A stretch of 11,605 nucleotides of DNA from Robiginitomaculum sp. (lineage in GTDB: Bacteria; Pseudomonadota; Alphaproteobacteria; Caulobacterales; Maricaulaceae), in contig JALSYJ010000190.1 in NCBI GenBank assembly GCA_027071965.1, forward strand, positions 1 to 11,605, in the 5' to 3' direction. The notes beneath the pieces are model-generated. The model saw nothing but the letters and a program-made list of their open reading frames with translations, had not been told where the DNA came from and did no database searches. Below, in pieces: positions 1 through 6,165 of the stretch (the stretch's first letter is position 1; the number at the start of each line of letters is the position of its first letter). The translations under genes and the position numbers were made by a program.

Positions 1-69
1 ATGCCGTTAATGGGGGCATTGCTCGGAGGCTTTATGAGTGAGATTGCCGACCGGGTAGCTTCCATGTAA
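1..69 (+). CDS. fliQ: Flagellar export protein FliQ, C-terminal end only
   Basis: The frame open from base 1 ends in TAA at 67-69 and gives a short hydrophobic tail, MPLMGALLGGFMSEIADRVA then SM. This resembles the end of FliQ, the small two-helix membrane subunit of the flagellar type III export gate, which forms the FliP/FliQ/FliR core in the basal body. The call rests on this tail and on position: FliQ normally lies directly before FliR, and fliR starts 14 bases downstream. The ATG at base 1 is probably internal, because FliQ is normally close to 90 residues and most of it lies outside the window. Only 22 residues are visible. Confidence 0.75.
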   Translation: MPLMGALLGGFMSEIADRVASM

Positions 70-83
70 GGGGGCGGCGGCTT

Positions 84-839
84 ATGGATATTTCCTCGAT
101 ATCAACAACCAGTTTCGCTGCGATTTTGGTGTTTGCGCGCATTGGCAGCATGTTGATGTTATTGCCGGGGTTTGGCGAAAGCATGGTTCCCGCACGTCTT
201 AGGCTTGCATTGGCTTTAGTGCTGGCCTTGATGCTGGGCGCAATCCTTGAGCCACGCCTGCCGCCTCCGCCCGAACAGCCGATGGCCTTGTTCGCCCTTG
301 TGGGTGGCGAGGTTCTGATCGGCTTGATGTTTGGTGCCATTGGACGTTTGATGTTAAGCGCCTTGTCCGTAGCCGGACAGGTAATCGGTATGCAGTCCGG
401 TCTCGCCTTTGCGCAAACCTTCGATCCGTCACTGGGAAGTCAGGGCGCGATTTTTTCTACCTTTTTGAATTTAACCGGGGTGGTACTGATTTTTACTACT
501 GGTCTGCATCACATGTTCATCACTGGACTACTGGGTTCATATGAATTGATCGGGCCAGGCGCCATACCATTGCCATCGGATGCAAAAGACCTGGCTACCG
601 ACACAGTTGCGCAATCATACCGGCTGGGCATACAGATGGCTTCGCCACTGATTGCATTTGGACTTATTTTTTATCTGGCGCTGGGTGTCTTGTCGCGTTT
701 GATGCCGCAGGTGCAGATTTTCTTCGTAGCCATGCCGTCGAATGTTTTGGTGGGCATTACAATCTTTGCTTTAAGCTTTAGTGCAATGATGGCGGTATGG
801 GTAATGTATATTGAGCGTTATGGGGCCAGTTTGAACTAA
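84..839 (+). CDS. fliR: Flagellar biosynthetic protein FliR
   Basis: This 251-residue, strongly hydrophobic protein matches FliR, the membrane subunit that with FliP and FliQ forms the pore of the flagellar type III secretion gate. Family features are the N-terminal segment running into ARIGSMLMLLPGFGES, the stretch GLAFAQTFDPSLGSQGAIFS near the middle, and the C-terminal part RLMPQVQIFFVAMPSNVLVG. Several membrane helices are evident, and the length is normal for the family. The start at 84 follows an AAGGGGG ribosome-binding site at 68-74. Its TAA stop shares one base with the flhB start (TAATG at 837-841), so flhB is probably translated by coupling. No promoter is visible in the short gap to fliQ, so it is presumably transcribed from further upstream. 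Confidence 0.96.
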   Translation: MDISSISTTSFAAILVFARIGSMLMLLPGFGESMVPARLRLALALVLALMLGAILEPRLPPPPEQPMALFALVGGEVLIGLMFGAIGRLMLSALSVAGQVIGMQSGLAFAQTFDPSLGSQGAIFSTFLNLTGVVLIFTTGLHHMFITGLLGSYELIGPGAIPLPSDAKDLATDTVAQSYRLGIQMASPLIAFGLIFYLALGVLSRLMPQVQIFFVAMPSNVLVGITIFALSFSAMMAVWVMYIERYGASLN

Positions 840-1906
840 TGGCCGATGATCAGGACAAGTCACAAAAAACCGAAGCCGCTACTCCGCAAAAACTGCTTGA
901 GGCGCGAAAAAAAGGTGATGTGGCAAAGTCACAGGAAATTCCAAGCTGGCTGCTGCTTGCAACCTCGGTACTGGTGGTTGCGGCTTTTTCCGGGCCGATG
1001 ATGAGCAGTTTAACCGCGTGGCTGACTACATTTCTGACCAATCCGATTGCTTTGCACATTGATGGCCACAATGTTCAATCCGTGGCCTCAGAAGTTGTGT
1101 GGCGTTTGTTTGGGGCCATGGGGTTTATTTTGGGGTTGCTGGTGGTGGCAGCATTTGCCGGTCATGTGATACAAACCGGGTTTTTATGGGCCCCGGATAA
1201 GATTCAGCCAAAAATTTCAAAAATATCCCTGATTGAAGGCTTTAAGCGCCTGTTTGGCATGCAAAGCCTGGTCAATTTTGCCAAAGGGATTGGTAAAATG
1301 GCTTTGGTCGGACTTGCTGCATTGGCAGTAATGTGGCCGCGCCGCGATATGCTAGCCTCTTTGCCGTATCTGGATTTGTCGGCCCTGCTGCCATTGATCA
1401 AGGAATCAGCTATCTTGTTATTGCTGGCCTCAGTATCGGTTTTTGCAATAATTGCGGTAACTGACTACATGTATCAAAAGCATAGTTTTCTGGAGAGGAT
1501 GCGTATGTCACGCAAAGACTTGCGTGATGAGTTAAAGAACACCGAGGGTGATCAGCATGTACGGGCAAGACTGCGGCAAATTCGTTCCGAGCGCTCCCGG
1601 CAACGCATGATGCAGGCGGTTCCTGATGCCACTGTTGTTATCGCCAACCCGACGCACTATGCGGTGGCTTTGAAATATGACCAAAGCCAAGCTCCGGCCC
1701 CGGTTTGTGTGGCCAGAGGGGTTGATGACATTGCATTGCGTATTCGTCTGCTTGCCGAGCAAAATGATGTGCCGGTAGTTGAGGATCCACCACTTGCGCG
1801 CGCCTTGTATGCAAACTCGGAGCTTGATCATGAAATCCCGGAAGAACATTTTCAGGCTGTGGCCAAGGTGCTTGGCTTCGTATTGTCACGGGGTAAGGGA
1901 AAATGA
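839..1906 (+). CDS. flhB: Flagellar export switch protein FlhB
   Basis: A 355-residue protein with the whole FlhB layout: a charged N-terminus (DKSQKTEAATPQKLLEARKK), about four membrane helices up to residue ~215, a cytoplasmic linker, and the autocleavage motif NPTH at residues 270-273. FlhB is the switch of the flagellar type III export apparatus. Self-cleavage between Asn270 and Pro271 changes substrate preference from rod/hook to filament proteins. The conserved C-terminal segment VVEDPPLARALY is present. All key residues are intact and the length is normal. The start overlaps the fliR stop by one base, and the TGA stop at 1904-1906 overlaps an ATG at 1903, giving an ATGA junction with the next small frame. 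Confidence 0.97.
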   Translation: MADDQDKSQKTEAATPQKLLEARKKGDVAKSQEIPSWLLLATSVLVVAAFSGPMMSSLTAWLTTFLTNPIALHIDGHNVQSVASEVVWRLFGAMGFILGLLVVAAFAGHVIQTGFLWAPDKIQPKISKISLIEGFKRLFGMQSLVNFAKGIGKMALVGLAALAVMWPRRDMLASLPYLDLSALLPLIKESAILLLLASVSVFAIIAVTDYMYQKHSFLERMRMSRKDLRDELKNTEGDQHVRARLRQIRSERSRQRMMQAVPDATVVIANPTHYAVALKYDQSQAPAPVCVARGVDDIALRIRLLAEQNDVPVVEDPPLARALYANSELDHEIPEEHFQAVAKVLGFVLSRGKGK

Positions 1907-1995
1907 GCGCAAGGGACTTGAGCAAATATACAAACCATGATTCGCTGGGAGCAGATTATCAGACAAGTCAAAATAATGAGGGGGAGCGACCATGA
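1903..1995 (+). CDS. Possible 30-residue protein between flhB and cckA
   Basis: A short frame starts with ATG at 1903, in an ATGA overlap with the flhB stop, and ends with TGA at 1993-1995, in a second ATGA overlap with the cckA start at 1992. It encodes 30 residues beginning MSARDLSKYTNHDSLGADYQ. The product is hydrophilic, with no membrane segment and no motif I recognise. A purine-rich stretch (GGGG at 1890-1893, AAGGGA at 1895-1900) precedes the start. The exact four-base overlap on both sides is the main evidence, since it is a common sign of translational coupling. It may be a real small protein, or only a leader that carries ribosomes from flhB to cckA. No function is assigned. Confidence 0.5.
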   Translation: MSARDLSKYTNHDSLGADYQTSQNNEGERP

Positions 1996-4514
1996 GCCTG
2001 ACACAGGATAACAAACCAAAGCCTGCATTGTCTGATACATGGAAGCGGGTCTTGTTATATGGATCGGCAGGATCATCAATTTTTGCCTTAAGCGTGGCAC
2101 TGCTTATGCCTCAAGTCATTGGCCCCGAAGGCTTTATTCTGGCATTTGGAATTGCCGCGGTTCTGGTGGTTGTGCTGTATGGCCTATGGTCAGGTGGTGC
2201 CGCGGCCCGTAATTTGTCGCCGTCGGCTATTGAAAAACTGGATACCGATCCACCGTTTGCGCTTTCGGTTCTGGAATCAGATGAAGATGCGTTGCTTGTT
2301 TACTCATCGCGGGGAGAGCCGTTTTATGCCAACCGTAAATATCGCCAGCTATTGCAACAGGCAGGGCTTGGCAGCACTTATGGCCGTCCGCCAGCCTTTG
2401 ACCGTTTGGTGGGCGGGCATCCGGGCTTGTCAGCATTTGCGTTTCGTTTGGCCAAGGCTGGCCGTTCAGGACAAGCCAGACAAGAGCGCCTGCCGGGGTT
2501 TGAAATCAATTCGGAAATGCTGGAATTTGATGCCAGCGTATCTCCGCTATCCGGCGGGCAATCCCTTTTACGACTAACCAGAAGAGTGTCTGCCGATAAA
2601 GGCTCCGAAGGAGAATATAACCCGGTTTCAGGTACCGCACTGCTTGATGAAGCTCCGATTGGATTTTTTTCCGCCAATGCTGATGGAAAAACCCAATACA
2701 TGAACGATACCCTGCGCAGTTGGCTTGGAGTTTCACCCAATGCACCCAATCCTGATGCCGAAGACTTTATTGCAGGGGATGCCAAAAGGGTGCTGGGTCA
2801 AAAAGGTGCGCCTGAGGATATTGTCAGATCAGAGGTAAAGTTGCGGGCCAGGGATAACATAGAGACCCCGGCGATGATTGTTACAAAGTGGGTGGATCAG
2901 GACAGTATTCCCAGCAGTAGCTCGGTGGTTTTTGGCAATGGGCGTATTGCTGCACCTATGGGGGTGGCTCAGGCTTTGGAACCTGCTGGGCGAGGTACCG
3001 GCCAGTCACTTGATGAGCTTTTGGATGCTGCACCATTTGGGGTTGCCCGTTTGGATGGTCGCGATGCTGACATTGCCATTATTGAAGATTGTAATCGGGC
3101 CCTGGTGCAGATGACCAGCGGCGCAGCAACTCCCGGAACGGCTTTCTTGAAAATATTATCTAGCGAAACAGAAGACCCCAAAACCCGTCTGCTACAGGCA
3201 AAGCCGGGCTCTGCAACGCCGACCGAGGTGATGTTGGTCGGAGAGCCGCCCAGGCCGGCTCACCTTTATCTGGCCACTGACAGGGCCGGGCGTGCCTTAG
3301 TGTTTTTGATGGATATGACCGGATGGAAAGACCTCGAAACTCAGTTGTTTCAAGCGCAAAAAATGCACGCCATTGGCAAGCTGGCTGGTGGCGTTGCTCA
3401 TGACTTTAATACCCTGCTGAATGTCATAAGATTAAACTGTGATGAATTGCTAAGCTGTCACCCTATTGGAGATCCTTCATTTGGTGAGTTACAGCAAATA
3501 AACCAGACTGTGAATCGTGCAAAATCTCTGGTTAGCCAATTGCTGGCATTTTCTCATCAGCAAACTTCACGTTCCGAGGTTATGGACGTTGCCGAATTCT
3601 TGTCCGAAGTCAGTATTTTGCTAAAACAGGTATTGCAGGAAACTGTTACGCTTGAGCTTAAGCATGCGCGTGACAAGTTAAACATTCGTGCCGATCGCAG
3701 GCACCTTGAAACCGCTTTGATGAATTTGGCGACAAATGCCAGAGACGCCATGAAGGGCAGGAACAATGCCCGCCTGATCATTCGTACTTCGTCCCATGAA
3801 ACCATTCCGGCAGAGGTTGCTGCAGATAAAAACCCGCCTGAGGGTAGCTGGGTGGTTATTGAAGTCATCGATACAGGTTCCGGGATGGAAGAGGATGTGC
3901 TTGAGAAAATATTTGAGCCGTTTTACACCACCAAACAGGTTGGAAGCGGAACCGGCCTTGGCCTGTCAACAGTGTATGGCATTATAAAGCAATCCGGCGG
4001 ATATTTACATCCGATCTCTGTTGTTGGTGAGGGGACAAATTTTCAGTTATGGCTTCCGGCTGTGGATGCAAAGACACTAAGCGATACCGAACAGTCAGCA
4101 AAAAAGAAGAAAACCAGTATTCCGAAAAAACCTGCTGATATTTCCGGTCGTGGAAAAATCCTGTTTGTGGAGGATGAAGGTGCTTTGCGCAGCATTGCCG
4201 CCAAAACTCTGGAAAAACGAGGCTATGAGGTATTGCAGGCTGGCGATGGCGAAGAAGCATTGCAATTGGCCAAGGATCATGCGGGGTCAATAGATCTTAT
4301 GATCTCGGACGTTATGATGCCAAATATGGATGGGCCAACTATGCTCTCACATGCCCGTGAATATCTTGCTGATGCCAGGATCGTCTTTATTTCAGGTTAT
4401 GCCGAAGAAGAGTTCTCTGATGTTTTGTCCAAAGAAGAAGACGTAAGCTTCCTTCCAAAGCCGTTCTCACTGGAAGAGCTTGCTACCAAGGTGAAAGGGG
4501 AATTAGCTGGCTAG
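1992..4514 (+). CDS. cckA: Cell-cycle hybrid histidine kinase CckA
   Basis: An 840-residue membrane hybrid kinase. In order: two membrane helices at about 20-43 and 47-68; PAS-like regions near 85-200, 216-315 and 339-440; a HisKA domain with GGVAHDFNTLL, phosphoacceptor His470; an ATPase domain (about 563-690) with N-box Asn582, DTGSGM from Asp627, and GSGTGLGLSTVYGI; a lysine-rich linker near 702-718; and a receiver domain (720-838) with acceptor Asp773 in SDVMMP and Lys823 in LPKPF. CckA passes phosphate from its own receiver through ChpT to CtrA and CpdR, and can reverse the flow. Thr474 at H+4 fits the T/N expected for phosphatase activity. It is about 150 residues longer than Caulobacter CckA (691), mainly in the sensory half. 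GAGGGGGAG at 1978-1986 is the ribosome-binding site. The family call is firm; the PAS boundaries are approximate. Confidence 0.93.
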   Translation: MSLTQDNKPKPALSDTWKRVLLYGSAGSSIFALSVALLMPQVIGPEGFILAFGIAAVLVVVLYGLWSGGAAARNLSPSAIEKLDTDPPFALSVLESDEDALLVYSSRGEPFYANRKYRQLLQQAGLGSTYGRPPAFDRLVGGHPGLSAFAFRLAKAGRSGQARQERLPGFEINSEMLEFDASVSPLSGGQSLLRLTRRVSADKGSEGEYNPVSGTALLDEAPIGFFSANADGKTQYMNDTLRSWLGVSPNAPNPDAEDFIAGDAKRVLGQKGAPEDIVRSEVKLRARDNIETPAMIVTKWVDQDSIPSSSSVVFGNGRIAAPMGVAQALEPAGRGTGQSLDELLDAAPFGVARLDGRDADIAIIEDCNRALVQMTSGAATPGTAFLKILSSETEDPKTRLLQAKPGSATPTEVMLVGEPPRPAHLYLATDRAGRALVFLMDMTGWKDLETQLFQAQKMHAIGKLAGGVAHDFNTLLNVIRLNCDELLSCHPIGDPSFGELQQINQTVNRAKSLVSQLLAFSHQQTSRSEVMDVAEFLSEVSILLKQVLQETVTLELKHARDKLNIRADRRHLETALMNLATNARDAMKGRNNARLIIRTSSHETIPAEVAADKNPPEGSWVVIEVIDTGSGMEEDVLEKIFEPFYTTKQVGSGTGLGLSTVYGIIKQSGGYLHPISVVGEGTNFQLWLPAVDAKTLSDTEQSAKKKKTSIPKKPADISGRGKILFVEDEGALRSIAAKTLEKRGYEVLQAGDGEEALQLAKDHAGSIDLMISDVMMPNMDGPTMLSHAREYLADARIVFISGYAEEEFSDVLSKEEDVSFLPKPFSLEELATKVKGELAG

Positions 4515-4584
4515 GCTTTTCGGTTCAAAATGCCTAAAATTTGCTTATCCAATCTTTATTTGTCGCATTTTGGCCGCAAAAACC

Positions 4585-4651
4585 GTCCTCAAGTAACCGA
4601 TAGGCGATAGGACATAAAAAGAGTCCTCAAGTAGCCGCTAGGCGGTAGGAC
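4585..4651. repeat. 29-base hairpin element, first two copies
   Basis: Copies lie at 4585-4613 and 4623-4651; a third, identical to the second, begins the second tandem unit at 4719-4747. The ends GTCCT and AGGAC pair. In the later two copies an inner stem CCGC-TAG-GCGG also forms, leaving an uneven internal loop. The first copy reads CCGATAGGCGA at this place, so its inner stem is broken and it looks older or decayed. Read on the minus strand, the 4623-4651 hairpin is followed by TCTTTTTATG, which resembles an intrinsic terminator, but no minus-strand gene is evident here. Confidence 0.8.
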
Positions 4652-4815
4652 AGATAAAAGCTTCCCACTTTTGTTAAAAATGCAAATCTTTATCTGTCGC
4701 ATTTTGGCCGCAAAACCCGTCCTCAAGTAGCCGCTAGGCGGTAGGACAGATAAAAGCTTCCCACTTTTGCTAAAAATGCAAATCTTTATCTGTCGCATTT
4801 TTGGCCGCAAAACCG
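4623..4815. repeat. 96-base tandem repeat, two copies
   Basis: Copy A runs 4623-4718 and copy B 4719-4815. They differ by one substitution (T at 4674, C at 4770), one extra T in the GCATTTT run of copy B, and the last base. Each copy holds the 29-base hairpin element and then a perfect 10-base inverted repeat, GACAGATAAA with TTTATCTGTC (4649-4658 with 4689-4698; 4745-4754 with 4785-4794). Near identity points to a recent duplication. Confidence 0.92.
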
Positions 4816-4865
4816 GTTTCCACTTTTGCTAAAAATGCTTTGGAAAACCGTGAATAAAAATAAAT

Positions 4866-4887
4866 GTTCCCATTGTGTTCTTAGAAC
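4866..4887 (+). promoter_or_regulatory. LexA (SOS) operator of recA
   Basis: GTTC at 4866-4869 and GTTC at 4877-4880 are separated by exactly seven bases. This is the direct-repeat LexA box known for Alphaproteobacteria. The second half-site also begins GTTCTTAGAAC, a short palindrome ending at 4887. The box lies about 80 bases before the recA start, where a repressor site over the promoter would be expected. A weak -35-like TTGTGT overlaps it at 4873-4878, but I cannot place a convincing -10. Confidence 0.87.
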
Positions 4888-4957
4888 AAATGGTGTACAC
4901 GGGTAGAAATTGAGCATTGCCCTGTGGCGCTCACTATGTTGTAAAGGAACTTAAGAG

Positions 4958-6043
4958 ATGGCAAAATCAAGTTTGAAACTGGTAAAGAACGAGGTCGATG
5001 TGGATAAACAAAAAGCATTAGAATCTGCATTGAGTCAGATTGACCGGGCATTTGGCAAAGGCTCATTGATGAAACTGGGCCAACGGGAAAATCTGGATGT
5101 TGATTCTATTTCCACCGGATCGCTTGGTCTGGATATTGCTCTTGGCGTTGGCGGTCTGCCAAAGGGGCGCATTGTCGAGATCTATGGCCCTGAGTCATCG
5201 GGGAAAACATCGCTTACCCTGCATACAATTGCGGAGTGTCAAAAGAGGGGCGGAGTGGCGGCCTTTATTGATACGGAGCACGCGCTGGATCCGGCCTATG
5301 CAGCCAAATTAGGCGTGGATATTAATGAGTTGCTTATTTCACAGCCAGACACCGGCGAACAGGCGCTTGAGATTGTTGATACTCTGGTTCGTTCCGGGGC
5401 AGTAGATATTGTGGTGGTTGATTCGGTTGCGGCCCTTACCCCGAAGGCTGAGCTGGAAGGTGATATGGGTGACAGCCTGCCCGGTTTGCAGGCCCGCCTT
5501 ATGAGTCAGGCCATGCGCAAACTAACCGGTACTATTTCACGTTCAGGAACCCTGGTTGTCTTTACCAATCAGATCAGAATGAAAATCGGGGTTATGTTTG
5601 GCAGTCCGGAGACTACAACCGGCGGTAATGCGCTTAAGTTTTATTCCTCAGTTCGTCTTGATATTCGTCGCATTGGTGCCATTAAACACCGCGATGAAGT
5701 GGTCGGAAACCATACCCGGGTCAAAGTGGTAAAGAACAAGGTTGCAGCACCATTTAGACAGGTGGAATTTGATATCCTTTATGGTGAGGGCATTTCGCAA
5801 ATGGGTGAATTGCTTGATCTGGGTGTAAAGGCCGGTATCGTTGAAAAATCAGGATCATGGTATTCGTGCAATTCAGAGCGCATCGGACAGGGCCGGGAAA
5901 ACGCTCGCAAGTTTCTGTTGGATAATCCCGACATGGCCGATGAAATCAGGAACAAGGTTCGCGCTGATGCCGGCCTGATTGCTGAGGAAATGTTATTGGG
6001 CGGTTCTGAAAACAGAGATGAAGAGGATGTTGCAGCAGGCTGA
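4958..6043 (+). CDS. recA: Recombinase RecA
   Basis: A 361-residue RecA, of normal length. RecA coats single-stranded DNA, drives homologous strand exchange, and triggers LexA self-cleavage in the SOS response. The Walker A motif GPESSGKT lies at residues 77-84, with Lys83 contacting ATP. The Walker B strand is seen as VDIVVVDSVAAL. The DNA-binding loop 2 region follows FTNQIRMKIGVMFGSPETTT, and GGNALKFYSSVRLDIRR follows that. The tail is acidic (ENRDEEDVAAG), as is usual. The start at 4958 follows AAGGA at 4944-4948 with nine bases between. The gene has its own SOS operator upstream and an intrinsic terminator downstream, so it is probably monocistronic and damage-inducible. No residue looks abnormal. 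Confidence 0.99.
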   Translation: MAKSSLKLVKNEVDVDKQKALESALSQIDRAFGKGSLMKLGQRENLDVDSISTGSLGLDIALGVGGLPKGRIVEIYGPESSGKTSLTLHTIAECQKRGGVAAFIDTEHALDPAYAAKLGVDINELLISQPDTGEQALEIVDTLVRSGAVDIVVVDSVAALTPKAELEGDMGDSLPGLQARLMSQAMRKLTGTISRSGTLVVFTNQIRMKIGVMFGSPETTTGGNALKFYSSVRLDIRRIGAIKHRDEVVGNHTRVKVVKNKVAAPFRQVEFDILYGEGISQMGELLDLGVKAGIVEKSGSWYSCNSERIGQGRENARKFLLDNPDMADEIRNKVRADAGLIAEEMLLGGSENRDEEDVAAG

Positions 6044-6074
6044 ATGATCCACTACACACTGGTTTAGACATTTG

Positions 6075-6110
6075 GGGCGTTCGACCTGGTCGGACGCCCT
6101 GTTTGTTTTA
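6075..6110 (+). terminator. Intrinsic terminator after recA
   Basis: A GC-rich inverted repeat begins about 30 bases after the recA stop. GGGCGTTCGACC (6075-6086) pairs with GGTCGGACGCCC (6088-6099), with one G-U wobble and a very tight loop. The T-rich run TGTTTGTTTT follows at 6100-6109. This fits a Rho-independent terminator and separates recA from alaS. Confidence 0.9.
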
Positions 6111-6165
6111 ATCGTTAACTTTTAGGATCCTGCCCCGGATCAAAATCAGTAATCAGGCAAGTTTA

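Larger units (their letters stand above)
4551..4838. repeat. Intergenic repeat array between cckA and recA
   Basis: This array fills most of the 443-base gap at 4515-4957. It is a mosaic of three recurring modules. The first is a 29-base hairpin element starting GTCCTCAAGTA (4585, 4623, 4719). The second is CCACTTTTGYTAAAAATGC (4665, 4761, 4820). The third is AATCTTTATYTGTCGCATTTTGGCCGC and close variants (from 4551, 4685, 4781). The middle two units form a clean tandem repeat, while the outer copies are partial or diverged. The rest of the gap is the AT-rich stretch 4515-4550, where I see nothing specific, and the recA control region. This could be a family of dispersed intergenic palindromic repeats, or a locally expanded sequence; copies elsewhere in the genome cannot be seen from here. 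Confidence 0.9.

Noticed and set aside
1532..1925. Two overlapping minus-strand frames under the 3' end of flhB
   Set aside because: They lie opposite the conserved FlhB cytoplasmic domain, show no family features, and overlap each other in different frames.
4585..4747. Possible CRISPR array
   Set aside because: The spacing between the 29-base elements is irregular (9 and 67 bases), the intervening sequence is itself repeated rather than unique, and no cas genes are present.
4589..4810. Minus-strand frame of 73 residues with a repeated 32-residue unit (KMRQIKICIF...PPSGYLRT)
   Set aside because: The frame stays open only because the repeat period is 96 bases, a multiple of three. It starts at TTG, has no convincing ribosome-binding site, and is better explained by the hairpin repeat array.
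6105..6165. Possible CtrA box (TTAA-N7-TTAA) upstream of alaS
   Set aside because: TTAA occurs twice in this stretch, but the spacing is three bases, not seven. No proper box was found in the gaps of this window.
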